A DNA stretch of 64,000 nt from positions 24,189-88,188 of the forward strand of contig NZ_POQU01000006.1 in assembly GCF_002938425.1 (NCBI RefSeq), read 5' to 3'. Of this stretch, positions 43,529-51,966 are shown one piece after another. The stretch is from Blastococcus atacamensis (GTDB lineage: Bacteria > Actinomycetota > Actinomycetes > Mycobacteriales > Geodermatophilaceae). The notes beneath the pieces are model-generated. The model searched no databases, was not told where the DNA came from, and saw only the letters and a program-made list of their open reading frames with translations. A program made the translations under genes and the position numbers. Within the stretch, counting starts at the first letter, position 1, and each line of letters starts with the position of its first letter.

Positions 43529-45100
43529 GTGATGAACAGCGGTAAGGCGACGGCCGAGCCAGACACCGATCCGGGCATGGCGCTGCCCGCCGGCCGCGAT
43601 GACGGCCCGTCGCGGGAGGGCGCGCCGTTGTTGATTCCTGGCGAGACCTGCTGGCGGATCGAGCGGGCCGACCGCTTCGCGATCTTCGTGGACGCCGCCG
43701 GCTACTTCGCCACGCTGAAGCGTGCCGTGCTCCGCGCCGAGCGGCGGGTGCTGTTCATCGGCTGGGACTTCGACCCGCGGATCCGGCTCGATCCGCTGGA
43801 CGGCGGCCGCCCGGAGGACGACCATCTCGGCGCCATCCTCGAACGGGCGGTGGAGGAGAACCCGCAGCTGCACGTCGGCGTCCTGCAGTGGGACCTCGGC
43901 ATGCTGCGCGCGCTCGGGCGGGGGCTCAAGCCGATCGTGCTTCTCGACCGGGAGACGCCGGATCGGCTCACCTTCGCCGTCGACACCCACCACCCGGTCG
44001 GCGGCGCGCACCACCAGAAGATCGTGGTCATCGACGACTGCCTGGCCTTCACCGGCGGCATCGACGTCACCGCGGACCGCTGGGACACCTCCGACCACGC
44101 CGACGACAACCCGCACCGGCGTCGTCCCGGAACCGGGCGGGTCCAGGGGCGGCGGACCGGCCCGTGGCACGACGCGACCAGCATGATGACCGGGCCCGCA
44201 GCTCGTGCCGTCGCCGAACTCGCCCGCGAGCGGTGGGAGAGCGGCACCGGGGAGCGGCTCGAGCCCGTTCCCCAGGAGCGGTCGTGCTGGCCGGAGGACG
44301 TGGAGCCGCTGCTCAGCGACGTCGACGTCGCGATCTCCCGCACCCGTCCCGAGCACGGCGGCACGAGCCTCGTCCACGAGATCGAGCTGCTGTGGCTGGC
44401 CACCATCGCCGCGGCCCGCACGTCGCTCTACGTGGAGAGCCAGTACTTCGCCTCCCACCGGATCGCCGAGGCGATCGCCGAGCGGCTGCGGGAGCCCGAC
44501 GGCCCCGACGTCGTGGTGATCAACCCGTGGACCGCCGACGGCTGGTTGTCGGAGAAGGCGATGGGGACCGCGCGGGTCCGGGCCCTGGAGATCGTCCGCG
44601 AGGCCGACGAGTACGACCGGTTCCGGCTCTACACACCGGTGACCGAGCAGCGGGAGCACATCTACGTGCACGCCAAGGTCACCGTGGTCGACGACCGCCT
44701 GCTGCGGCTGGGTTCGAGCAACGTGAACAACCGCTCGATGGGCCTGGACACCGAGTGCGACCTCGCCATCGAGGCGATCGAGGAGCGGCCGGGAGCGGAA
44801 CGGCTCGCTGCGACCATCGTCGGCTTCCGTGACAGCCTGCTCGCCGAGCACCTCGGGTGCACCGCGGACGACGTCGCCGCCGCGATCACCGACGCAGGGT
44901 CGCTCGTGCGGGGTATCGAGCGGCTGCGCCGGCCGACCGGTCGCTCCCTCGTGCCGTTCGAGCCGCCCTCGCAGGGCCCGGTCGACCGGGCGCTCGCCGA
45001 GTCCGAGGTGATGGATCCGGAGAAGACGCCCAACCGGTGGCGCCGGATCGAGCGGTTCTTCGCCCGCCGCCGGCGGCCTCGGAATCGGGTGCGCACCTGA
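43529..45100 (+). CDS. Phospholipase D-family protein
   Basis: 523 aa with two HKD motifs: HHQKIVVIDD (about residue 160) and HAKVTVVDD (about 381) followed by GSSNVNNRSMGLDTE. The WDATSMMTGPAARAV-type linker and the Arg-rich C-terminus (RRRRPRNRVRT) are similar to bacterial PLD/cardiolipin-synthase-like enzymes of actinobacteria. Both GTG 43529 and ATG 43532 can start it; CACACT stands 6 bases before the GTG (leaderless). No signal peptide. Hydrolyses or transfers phosphatidyl groups. Confidence 0.88.
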   Translation: MMNSGKATAEPDTDPGMALPAGRDDGPSREGAPLLIPGETCWRIERADRFAIFVDAAGYFATLKRAVLRAERRVLFIGWDFDPRIRLDPLDGGRPEDDHLGAILERAVEENPQLHVGVLQWDLGMLRALGRGLKPIVLLDRETPDRLTFAVDTHHPVGGAHHQKIVVIDDCLAFTGGIDVTADRWDTSDHADDNPHRRRPGTGRVQGRRTGPWHDATSMMTGPAARAVAELARERWESGTGERLEPVPQERSCWPEDVEPLLSDVDVAISRTRPEHGGTSLVHEIELLWLATIAAARTSLYVESQYFASHRIAEAIAERLREPDGPDVVVINPWTADGWLSEKAMGTARVRALEIVREADEYDRFRLYTPVTEQREHIYVHAKVTVVDDRLLRLGSSNVNNRSMGLDTECDLAIEAIEERPGAERLAATIVGFRDSLLAEHLGCTADDVAAAITDAGSLVRGIERLRRPTGRSLVPFEPPSQGPVDRALAESEVMDPEKTPNRWRRIERFFARRRRPRNRVRT

Positions 45101-45214
45101 CCTCTTCGGCGTGGACGGTCTCGCGTTCCGCGAAGCGTTCGACGAACCCTTCCGTCATGCACGTGTGCCGCGGCGGAGACCAGGATGGCTCCAGACGACC
45201 CCCGAACGTATCCG

Positions 45215-45440
45215 GGACGACGTGGCTGACCTGCTCGCCGATCGCGCCAGCACGTTGCTGCTCTCGGCGGCGAGTGGCTGGGAGATCGCCATCGGGTACC
45301 GCGTCGGCACGCTGCCGTTGCCGGAGCCGCCTGCGGCGTGCGTGCCGGAGCGCATGCGCCTGTCGGAGGTGACAGCGTTGCCGGTCGAGCACGCGCACGC
45401 TCTTCGCACTGCAGACCTGCCCGAACGCCCGCGGCGCGAA
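45215..45440 (+). pseudogene. vapC: VapC (PIN-domain toxin) fragment
   Basis: In the plus-strand frame beginning at 45111, the stretch STLLLSAASGWEIAIGYRVG then LPLPEPP, CVPERMRLS and VTALPVEHAHAL matches the middle of a PIN-domain toxin of the Sll0205/VapC type (WEIAIK, LPLP and ALPV-HALR hallmarks). The N-terminal Asp-containing strand and the C-terminal acidic half are missing; downstream the frame runs into unrelated sequence. Remnant of a toxin-antitoxin locus. Confidence 0.6.
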
Positions 45441-45521
45441 GCCGCGGCCACGGCGACCAGTGCCCGAGCCCGTGTGCGAGAAGCCGTGTTCGAGGCAGGA
45501 GTCGGACGCAACCCGTGGCTC

Positions 45522-45640
45522 AAGCCATTCGGCCCGGGGGGAGATGCGCACGACGCGCACCCGTACCTGCTGGTCGTGGATGGACTGGACCACCCGGTAC
45601 TGGCCCGTCGGTGCCGACCAGCGTGCGGAGTTCCGGTCCG
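45522..45640 (-). pseudogene. relE: RelE/ParE toxin C-terminal fragment
   Basis: Minus-strand reading GQYRVVQSIHDQQVRVRVVR followed by ISPRAEW is the RelE-family C-terminal core; compare the better copy at 48808 (GRYHVIYSVHEDQVLVRVLR, ISHRADVYG). There is no N-terminal helix region and the frame then reads antisense through the VapC fragment. Adjacent to that fragment on the other strand. Confidence 0.6.
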
Positions 45641-45654
45641 GACGTCGTGCCGGT

Positions 45655-46545
45655 CTACGGCCGCCCATCGCTGCGCGGGGAGCGGTCCAGGAAGTCGTCA
45701 GCGATCTGGTCGAAGGTGGCCCAGTGGACGCCGTCGTGACCGTTGATGTGCTCGATGAGCCGTTCGAGCATGAGCAGCACCTGCGGGCGTCCGGAGACGT
45801 CCGGGTGGATGGTCATGGTGAAGGCCGCATAGTCCATCTCGCGGTAGACCCAGTCGAACTGGTCACGCCACATCTGCTCGATGTCCCGCGGGTTCACGAA
45901 GCCGTGGCTGTTGGGGCTGGACTTGACGAACATCATCGGGGGCAGGTCGTCGAGGTACCAGTTCGCCGGGATCTCGACCAGGTCGGTCTCCTCTCCGCGG
46001 ACGAGGGGCTTCATCCAGCTCTCGGCCGAGGCGCCGTAGTCGATCTTGGTCCACGAGTCACCCACCCGGACGTAGTAGGGCTCGAAGTCCCGGTGCATCA
46101 GCGAGTGGTCGTACTTGATGCCGCGCTCGAGCAGCAGTTCGTTGGTGACGCCGCTGAACTCCCACCACGGGGCCACGTAGCCGGTGGGACGTCGCCCGGT
46201 CTTCTCCTCGATCAGCCCGATGCAGCGGTCGAGCACCGCCTGCTCCTGCTCGCGGCTCATCGCGATGGGGTTCTCGTGGCTGTAGCCGTGGACGCCGATC
46301 TCGTGCCCGGCCGCGACACAGGCCTCGAACTCGTCCGGGAACGTCTCGATCGAGTGCCCCGGCCAGAAGAACGTCTGTGTCAGGCCGAACCGCCGGAACA
46401 GCTCGAGGATGCGCGGGACGCCGACCTCGCCCGCGAAGACGCCGCGGGAGATGTCGTCCGGGGAGTTCTCCCCGCCGTAGGAGCCCAGCCAGCCGCCCAC
46501 GGCGTCGATGTCGACGCCGAAGGCGACGAAGATCTCTTTGCTCAT
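45655..46545 (-). CDS. Polysaccharide deacetylase family protein (PuuE/PgdA-like)
   Basis: 296 aa NodB-fold hydrolase: VAFGVDIDA (catalytic Asp and metal Asp, residues 7-15), [11 protein letters not shown] (the HxxxH metal pair), APWWEFS, and [15 protein letters not shown] near the C-terminus. This long cytoplasmic type includes peptidoglycan deacetylases and PuuE allantoinases. GGAAGGAAC is upstream of the ATG. It is 46 bp after the asparaginase gene in the same direction. Probably amide hydrolysis on a cyclic or N-acetyl substrate. Confidence 0.87.
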   Translation of the reverse strand: MSKEIFVAFGVDIDAVGGWLGSYGGENSPDDISRGVFAGEVGVPRILELFRRFGLTQTFFWPGHSIETFPDEFEACVAAGHEIGVHGYSHENPIAMSREQEQAVLDRCIGLIEEKTGRRPTGYVAPWWEFSGVTNELLLERGIKYDHSLMHRDFEPYYVRVGDSWTKIDYGASAESWMKPLVRGEETDLVEIPANWYLDDLPPMMFVKSSPNSHGFVNPRDIEQMWRDQFDWVYREMDYAAFTMTIHPDVSGRPQVLLMLERLIEHINGHDGVHWATFDQIADDFLDRSPRSDGRP

Positions 46546-46591
46546 CGTGAGCGTTCCTTCCGGTAGGTCGCCCGCGCCTGGGCGAGGGATG

Positions 46592-47560
46592 TCAGACGAC
46601 GAGCTGCGAGGCCAGGAGCCGCTGCGGATCGTCGGGTGCGAGGGCGAGCGCCGCGGCCAGCAGCAGCCGGCCCTGCCAGGGGCTGAGGTCGCCGGCGAAC
46701 ACCGCTCCAGCCCGGGCCAGCCGCGCCCCTCCGGCGGCGTAGACGGGAAGGACCGGGCCCGATTGCACCCGGGAGCACACCAGGACCGGGATCCCTCCGG
46801 CGACGAGGTCCTCCGCGGCCTCGGCCATCGCCGGCGGGACGTTCCCGGCGCCGAATGCCTCGAGCACGATGCCGGCGGCGCCGGCGGCGACCGCCGCGTG
46901 CAGCAGCGCCGCGTCCGCGCCGAGATAGCAGGCCACGACGTCGACGCGTGGCAGTTCCGCGCGCAGGTCGAGCGGCAGGGGTGCCCGACGCGCGGGCCTG
47001 GCCAGGGCCAGTACCGACTCTCCGGCCAGCCGGAGCACCGGCCCCCGCCCGGGCGCGCCGAACGCACCGCTGCGCAGGGTGTCGACCTTGCGCACTCCGG
47101 CGGCGGCGAAGGTCAGGCCGTCGAAGCAGAGCAGCACGCCCAGATCCCGTGCCAGGGGCGACGAGGCGACCCGCAAGGCATCGGCGAGGTTGGCCGGACC
47201 GTCGGGGGCAGGGTCGTCGAACGGGCGCTGGGATCCGGTGAAGACGATCGGGCGCGGGTCGTCGTGGACGAGGTCGGCGAGGTAAGCGGACTCCTCCATG
47301 GTGTCGGTCCCGTGGGTGACGACGACGCCGTCCACGCCCTCTGCCAGGCATCGGCCGGCCTGGCTCACCACTTCTCGCAGGTCCGGCGTCGTGAGGGCGA
47401 AACTGCCGACGGCGCCGAAGTCGCTGGTCGTGACGGTCAGCCCAGCGGGTGGTCCGGCCGCCGCGAGCAGCTCGGCGGCGGGCGTGACGGCCGCGAGCCC
47501 GTCCGGCCCGTGCCGGCTGGCGATGGTGCCGCCCGTGGCGAGCAGATGGACCCGGCCCAC
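46592..47560 (-). CDS. Asparaginase/glutaminase family protein
   Basis: 322 aa. The first catalytic Thr is in [10 protein letters not shown] (about residue 11) and the second in [13 protein letters not shown] (about 85). [14 protein letters not shown] and a C-terminal domain with [12 protein letters not shown] follow, the standard type II asparaginase layout. GTG 47560 has GAGGGAGG 5-12 bases upstream; the longer frame upstream is not conserved. It hydrolyses asparagine to aspartate and ammonia. In an operon with the deacetylase-fold amidase. Confidence 0.9.
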   Translation of the reverse strand: MGRVHLLATGGTIASRHGPDGLAAVTPAAELLAAAGPPAGLTVTTSDFGAVGSFALTTPDLREVVSQAGRCLAEGVDGVVVTHGTDTMEESAYLADLVHDDPRPIVFTGSQRPFDDPAPDGPANLADALRVASSPLARDLGVLLCFDGLTFAAAGVRKVDTLRSGAFGAPGRGPVLRLAGESVLALARPARRAPLPLDLRAELPRVDVVACYLGADAALLHAAVAAGAAGIVLEAFGAGNVPPAMAEAAEDLVAGGIPVLVCSRVQSGPVLPVYAAGGARLARAGAVFAGDLSPWQGRLLLAAALALAPDDPQRLLASQLVV

Positions 47561-47798
47561 GTGACCTCCCTCAGCCCCCGCTCGGTGCGGGGCGACGACG
47601 TGCCCCACGTTCCTCCGCTGGCTGGACTTCGGCGACCGGAGCTGTGCTGCACCGGCCGCGCCCGTCACGTCGGTTGCTGTCGCGTCGCCGACTCGGCCGA
47701 TCACCTGGCAGCCGGCCCCCTGTCGATCAACGGACAACCGATCGGCGTCCGGAGACCGCAGAGGGAGCCCGCGGACGTGCCGACGTCAGCAAAATGAG

Positions 47799-47870
47799 AC
47801 CCCACCGGCTCAGGAGCCGTGGGGTCCAACTCGGTGTCCGAGGGGCGACAGGGTTCGTAGGCACACGGCT
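47799..47870 (+). repeat. Dispersed hairpin repeat, copy B
   Basis: First stem ACCCCA-(C)-CGGCTC-AG-GAGCCG-TGGGGT, second stem CTCGG-TGT-CCGAG, then GGGGCGACAGGGTTCGTAG and GCACACGGCT. On the minus strand the first hairpin is followed by CTCATTTTGC, which looks like a weak terminator. It lies 136 bp before vapB. Confidence 0.75.
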
Positions 47871-47958
47871 GTTCATCGACGATCGGGCGGCCCCGCGTGG
47901 GTTGCAATGACCCGTTTCCGTCGATGCAGTGGCGGTCGCGGCTGAGCCACCGAGCTTC

Positions 47959-47995
47959 GGTGTGCGGAGTACACCGTTCGTACACCTTACGTGTA
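47959..47995 (+). promoter_or_regulatory. vapBC-1 operator/promoter region
   Basis: Two interrupted inverted repeats, GGTGT-N7-ACACC (47959-47975) and TACAC-CTTAC-GTGTA (47981-47995), plus a direct repeat GTACACC (47969, 47980), overlap a TATGAT -10 (47994-47999) that ends 6 bases before the vapB ATG. Such paired palindromes are the usual site of VapBC autoregulation. Inference. Confidence 0.5.
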
Positions 47996-48005
47996 TGATT
48001 TGTGT

Positions 48006-48218
48006 ATGCCGCGACTTCGGACGAACATCGAACTCGAGGATGATCTGGTGCAGGCGGTGATGACCCGCTATGCCTTACGGACGAAGACGGAGGCGGTCGA
48101 TCTCGCGCTGCGGCACCTGGCCGGTCAGCCGATGAGCCGCGATGAGGCGTTGTCGATGGGCGGCGCCCGAGCCATGGAGGACGTCCCGGAGGATCGCGCA
48201 CCCCGCGGCGCGGCGTGA
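48006..48218 (+). CDS. vapB: VapB-type antitoxin
   Basis: 70 aa. The N-terminal ribbon-helix-helix strand is RTNIELEDDLVQAVM, the helices TKTEAVDLALRHL, and a C-terminal acidic tail wraps the toxin. The ATG follows TATGAT by 6 bases; no Shine-Dalgarno is needed. Its stop overlaps the vapC start (GTGA), so the pair is translationally coupled. Neutralises the VapC RNase and represses the operon. Confidence 0.88.
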   Translation: MPRLRTNIELEDDLVQAVMTRYALRTKTEAVDLALRHLAGQPMSRDEALSMGGARAMEDVPEDRAPRGAA

Positions 48219-48622
48219 TCCTCGCCGACACCTCCGCCTGGGTGGAGTTCGACCGGGCGACGGGCAGTGCCGTTGATCGGCGGATGACTGAGTTGATCGC
48301 CTCTGACGGCCCCCTTGCCATCACGGAACCGGTGATGATGGAGGTACTTGCCGGCGCACGCGATGAACGGCGGGCGGACGATCTCCGTCGATTGCTCCTG
48401 CGGTGTCATCTGCTGACGCTCGATCCTGCGGCGGACTTCGATGCGGCTGCCCGTGTCTACCGGCGCTGCCGTCGCGTCGGGGTGACCCCTCGCGGCCTGT
48501 TGGACTGTCTGATCGTCGCGGTGGCTTGGCGTAGCGGAGCCACCGTGCTCGCACAGGATGTCGACGTCGATCGCGTCTGTGGAGTCTTGGGTGTGCCCTC
48601 GGATGCGCGGTCGACGGACTGA
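48215..48622 (+). CDS. vapC: VapC-type PIN-domain ribonuclease toxin
   Basis: 135 aa PIN domain. The acidic metal residues are Asp5 in MILADTSAWV, Glu43 in MMEVLAG, Asp97 in GLLDCLIVA and a later Asp in AQDVD. The GTG start is within the vapB stop. It cleaves RNA (typically tRNA) when free of VapB. All four acidic positions are intact, so the toxin is likely active. Confidence 0.9.
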   Translation: MILADTSAWVEFDRATGSAVDRRMTELIASDGPLAITEPVMMEVLAGARDERRADDLRRLLLRCHLLTLDPAADFDAAARVYRRCRRVGVTPRGLLDCLIVAVAWRSGATVLAQDVDVDRVCGVLGVPSDARSTD

Positions 48623-48736
48623 CCACAGGCACTCCCGCCCCGTTCATCTCTCCCCTTGTCCGTCGGGGAGACGGAGGGGCGTCCGAGACCGAGGCCGACC
48701 GATCCCGTCCTTCAGGCATCCAGCAGACGTGCCGAA

Positions 48737-48822
48737 CCAGAAACAGCAGAACCCCCACCGGCCAGTGCCGGGGGGTTCAACTCGGTGGCCGAGGGGCGAC
48801 TCGCTACTTACGCACTCGCTTC
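48737..48822 (+). repeat. Dispersed hairpin repeat, copy C
   Basis: Begins CCAGAAACAGCAG (shared with copy E), then AACCCCC and a CCGGC-CAGT-GCCGG stem, second stem CTCGG-TGG-CCGAG, then GGGGCGACTCGCTACTTAC and GCACTCGCT. It overlaps the 3' end of the RelE gene that reads on the opposite strand. On the minus strand the hairpin is followed by TTCTGCTGTTTCTGG. Confidence 0.75.
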
Positions 48823-49047
48823 ACGCCCGGCTCCTGACGACCCCGCCCTTGCGAAGTTCCGCCAGCCGTAGACGTCGGCCCGGTGGGATATGCGTAGGAC
48901 CCGGACCAGTACCTGGTCCTCGTGCACCGAATAGATGACGTGGTATCGACCTCGCCGCGCCGACCAGTAGCCCTCGAGTTCGAATCGCAACGGTTTTCCG
49001 ACGCGGTACGGGTCGGCCGCCAAGATCCCGTAGAGGAAGTCGACCAC
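48808..49047 (-). pseudogene. relE: RelE/ParE-family toxin, 5'-truncated and with a lost stop
   Basis: 79 aa reading: VDFLYGILAADPYRVGKPLR, FELEGYWSARRGRYHVIYSV, HEDQVLVRVLRISHRADVYG, then WRNFARAGSSGAGREASA. The conserved RelE core is intact from the second helix on. The usual first helix (about 25 residues) is missing; upstream of the GTG the frame closes within 40 codons. The decayed copy at 56956 ends with TGA after ADAYG, whereas here that codon is TGG, adding 18 residues that run into repeat C. No antitoxin gene is visible upstream. Possibly inactive. Confidence 0.6.
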
Positions 49048-49395
49048 TGCAACGCAGGGGTGTTGATCGCCCGCTGACCGATGATTCGACGTCGGCTCGG
49101 CCTGCCGGCGGGCCGGTTGGCGTCGGGGTGGTCATGGGGCTCCTCGTCCAGGGCGGTGTAGCGGCTCGCCGGAACACGTCCTCACTCCGGCCGGCGGGTT
49201 TCCGGACCGTCGCTTGACCGCGAGGCGGGGGCGCTCTGCCGCGCCTGCGCCGCGGAGAAGTACATGCAGGTGCGGCGGCTGCCTGCTGACGCCGAGCGCC
49301 CACCGACAGGCCGCCGCGCCGGGCTGCCCGCTTCCGGGTTCGCCGCCGACCCGGCCTCGTGATGTGATCCACGGCACGCCCCGGTCGAGAAAATT
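49048..49395. other. Intergenic stretch between relE remnant and GntP permease
   Basis: 348 bp. The minus-strand continuation of relE reads AGDQHPCVAVVDFLYG and then an in-frame TGA; a short frame starting MTTPTPTGPPAGRADV is out of phase with it. No antitoxin is recognised. Nothing else seen; the GntP promoter presumably lies at the right end. Confidence 0.35.
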
Positions 49396-49416
49396 GTGGA
49401 CAGAAAGGCGGGTCAG

Positions 49417-50982
49417 ATGCTCGGACTGGTTGGAATCATCCTGTCGCTGGTCCTGCTCATGGTGCTGGCCTACCGCGGGATCAACGTGCTGATCCTCGCG
49501 CCGCTGATGGCGCTGCTGGCCACCGCTTTCGCTGGGGGCCTGCCGCTGCTGGCCACCTACACCCAGGTCTTCATGCCGGCCCTGGGCAACTACGTCATCA
49601 CCTACTTCCCGCTGTTCCTGCTCGGGGCCATCTTCGGCAAGCTGATGGACGACTCCGGGGCTGCCCGAGTGATCGCGCGCTCCCTCGTCGACAAGCTCGG
49701 CGGCAGGCGGGCGCTCCTCGCGATCGTCCTGTCCGTCGGCATACTCACCTACGGCGGCGTGTCCTTGTTCGTCGTCGCGTTCGCGGTGTTCCCCATCGCC
49801 GCAGCGCTCTTCCGCGAAGCGCGCGTCCCCAAGCGGCTGATCCCGGCCGCGATCGCTCTGGGTTCGTCCACCTTCACGATGACTGCGCTGCCGGGCACTC
49901 CGGCCATCCAGAACGCCATTCCGGCGCCCTTCTTCGGCACCAACGCCTTCGCCGCGCCCATCCTCGGCACCATCGCCGGATTGATCATGTTCGGTGGCGG
50001 CATGGCCTGGCTGACCTTCCGGGCGAGACGGGCCGCGGCGGCCGGCGAAGGATACCTCGACGAACCCTCGCGCGCCCCGGACGACCGCGGTGACAACCCA
50101 TCCGGTGCCGCCGGCTCCGGGGGGCCGCGCCCGCTGGCGTCCGGAGCGGCCGGCCCGGGTGGGGGAGCGGCCGGCCCGGGCACCGGGGCGGCCGACCCCA
50201 TCGGGGAGCTCGATCAGCCCTCCGGCAGCTCTACGGCCGGTGACGCCACCGTCGACGAGCAGACCGAGCGGCCGGCGAACCGTCCGTCGGTAGCCGTGTC
50301 CTACTTGCCGATCCTCGTGGTCATCGTCACGAACTACGCGATGGTGACCTGGGTCTTCCCCGCCATGGACACCGCCTACCTGGCCGAGGACGCCTACGGC
50401 GCCACGGACATCCAGACCGTCGGCGGCATCTGGGCGATCATCGTCGCGCTGATCGCCGCGTGCGCGCTCATCCTCGCTCTCAACTGGAAGCGGTTCACCA
50501 GCGCGAAGAAGTCGGTCAACGCCGGAACGATGGGCTCACTGCTGCCGATCTTCAACACCGCCAGCGAGGTCGGCTACGGCGCGGTCATCGCCTCGCTGCC
50601 GGCCTTCCGCATGGTGCGCGACGCCGTGCTGGGAGTTTCGGGCAATCCCCTGATCTCCCTGGCAGTCGCGGTCAACGTGCTCGCCGGCATCACCGGCTCG
50701 GCTTCCGGCGGCATGAGCATCGCTCTGCAGACGCTCGGTGAGGACTTCCGCGACCTCGCCGAGGATCAGGGGATCAGCCTGGAACTCATGCACCGGGTGA
50801 CCGCTCTCGCGTCCGGTGGGTTCGACGCCCTGCCGCACAACGGCGCCGTGATCACCCTGCTGGCCATCTGCGGACTGACCCACCGCCAGTCCTACAAGGA
50901 CATCTTCGTGGTGGCCGTCGCCGTCCCGGTGCTGGCCCTGGTCGTGGTGATCGCGCTCGGCACCATCTTCGGGGGCTTCTGA
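49417..50982 (+). CDS. GntP-family permease
   Basis: 521 aa, 12 or more helices. GLVGIILSLVLLMVLAYRG, YFPLFLLGAIFGKLMDDSG, TALPGTPAIQNAIP and SASGGMSIALQTLG, and PHNGAVITLL near the end are GntP (gluconate/hydroxybutyrate) hallmarks. A Gly/Ala/Pro-rich loop of about 90 residues (near 50040-50280) separates the two halves and is longer than in most homologues. ATG 49417 has AAAGG 9-13 bases upstream. Proton symport of a hydroxy-carboxylate such as D-3-hydroxybutyrate or gluconate. Confidence 0.87.
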   Translation: MLGLVGIILSLVLLMVLAYRGINVLILAPLMALLATAFAGGLPLLATYTQVFMPALGNYVITYFPLFLLGAIFGKLMDDSGAARVIARSLVDKLGGRRALLAIVLSVGILTYGGVSLFVVAFAVFPIAAALFREARVPKRLIPAAIALGSSTFTMTALPGTPAIQNAIPAPFFGTNAFAAPILGTIAGLIMFGGGMAWLTFRARRAAAAGEGYLDEPSRAPDDRGDNPSGAAGSGGPRPLASGAAGPGGGAAGPGTGAADPIGELDQPSGSSTAGDATVDEQTERPANRPSVAVSYLPILVVIVTNYAMVTWVFPAMDTAYLAEDAYGATDIQTVGGIWAIIVALIAACALILALNWKRFTSAKKSVNAGTMGSLLPIFNTASEVGYGAVIASLPAFRMVRDAVLGVSGNPLISLAVAVNVLAGITGSASGGMSIALQTLGEDFRDLAEDQGISLELMHRVTALASGGFDALPHNGAVITLLAICGLTHRQSYKDIFVVAVAVPVLALVVVIALGTIFGGF

Positions 50983-51106
50983 CCCTCGCCTGGTTGCCCG
51001 ACGGTACCGACCGTTCCTGTCCAGCCGAGCTCGCCGCCCCCGGCGGCACGATGGACGTCACCCGGTCGGTGTCAGGTGTCTTGGTGGTGACCGACAAGTT
51101 TCGCTG

Positions 51107-51136
51107 GTGTAGCACCTAGCCCACGAGGTGCTACAC
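51107..51136. promoter_or_regulatory. vapBC-2 operator: perfect 11 bp inverted repeat over the promoter
   Basis: GTGTAGCACCT-N8-AGGTGCTACAC, perfect arms, overlapping a TACACT -10 (51132-51137) that ends 7 bases before the antitoxin GTG. The position inside the core promoter strongly suggests autorepression by the antitoxin or the toxin-antitoxin complex. Confidence 0.65.
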
Positions 51137-51144
51137 TAGCCCGC

Positions 51145-51408
51145 GTGCCCACCATGCGTCCCCGGATCATGGTGACCGAGACCGACGAACTCGCTGCAGC
51201 TCTGGACTCCGCGGCCTCCCGGTATCCAGAGCTCACTCGCGCGCAGCTGCTCACTCGTCTCGCGTTGGAAGGCCAGGGGGTCGCCCAACGTGCACAGGAA
51301 GACCGGCGACGCCAACGGCTCGACGCGCTGCGGGAGCACAGTGGTGCCCTCACCGGCGCCTACGGTGAGCGCTATCTGGACCGGCTGCGCCAGGAGTGGC
51401 CGGCGTGA
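51145..51408 (+). CDS. vapB: VapB-like antitoxin
   Basis: 87 aa: ETDELAAALDSAASRYPELT then RAQLLTRLALEGQ, a strand-helix-helix arrangement compatible with an AbrB- or ribbon-helix-helix-like antitoxin, and an Arg-rich C-terminal helix. The GTG follows TACACT by 7 bases (leaderless). Its stop overlaps the toxin start by GTGA. The family is assigned mainly from the partner. Confidence 0.75.
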   Translation: MPTMRPRIMVTETDELAAALDSAASRYPELTRAQLLTRLALEGQGVAQRAQEDRRRQRLDALREHSGALTGAYGERYLDRLRQEWPA

Positions 51409-51791
51409 TCGTGCTCGACGCCAGCGTGCTCATCGCCTACCTCGATGCCGAAGACGCTCAGCATCAACAGGCCGAGTCGTTGCTCGCACGGGAGATCGAC
51501 GACGAATTCGCCGCCAACCCGCTCACGCTCGCGGAGGTGCTCGTCGGCCCTTCCCGGACCGGCCGGCTCGACGCCGCGCGCTCGGTGCTACGGGAGCTCG
51601 AGGTCGCAGAACAGCCGTTTCCCGCCGACACCGCTGTTCGGCTGGCCCGCTTGCGTGCCGATACGGGTCTGCGGATGCCGGACTGCTGCGTCTTGCTGGC
51701 CGCCCAGGACACGGCCGCGCGAGTCGCCGCCTTCGATGAGCGGCTCATCCGCGGCGCCGAGGAACTCGGGCTCGTCACTCTGCGCGCTTAA
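51405..51791 (+). CDS. vapC: VapC-type PIN-domain ribonuclease toxin (second)
   Basis: 128 aa from the GTG at 51405. Acidic residues: Asp5 in VIVLDASVLIAY, Glu44 in TLAEVLVGP, Asp93 in MPDCCVLLAAQ, and Asp in AAFDERL. Intact PIN domain. Start chosen for the GTGA overlap with vapB; an in-frame GTG at 51396 is also possible. Followed 26 bp later by repeat copy D. Confidence 0.9.
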   Translation: MIVLDASVLIAYLDAEDAQHQQAESLLAREIDDEFAANPLTLAEVLVGPSRTGRLDAARSVLRELEVAEQPFPADTAVRLARLRADTGLRMPDCCVLLAAQDTAARVAAFDERLIRGAEELGLVTLRA

Positions 51792-51817
51792 GGTGCACGC
51801 CCGACTCGGCGGTGTGC

Positions 51818-51866
51818 AACAACTGGTGTCCGAGGGGCGACACGCTACATACGCACACGGCTACGG
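51818..51866 (+). repeat. Dispersed hairpin repeat, copy D (lacks the first canonical stem)
   Basis: AACTGGTGTCCGAGGGG then CGACACGCTACATACGCAC and ACGGCTACG, matching the second half of copies B and E. The usual CCCCC/GGGGG stem is absent; just upstream, GTGCACGCC with GGCGGTGTGC could form a different hairpin. Directly downstream of vapC-2. Confidence 0.65.
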
Positions 51867-51966
51867 CGAGCGTCGGTCCAGCGGTAGGGGCGGGTGCTCT
51901 TGGCGAGAGGTGAGACGTCGGGTGCGGTGGCGGTCCGCGGGCATCGTCGGCAGGGATAGGGCTTCT

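Noticed and set aside
42158..44851. 897 aa minus-strand open frame opposite the lipid kinase and PLD genes
   Set aside because: Shadow of two genes with conserved motifs on the plus strand.
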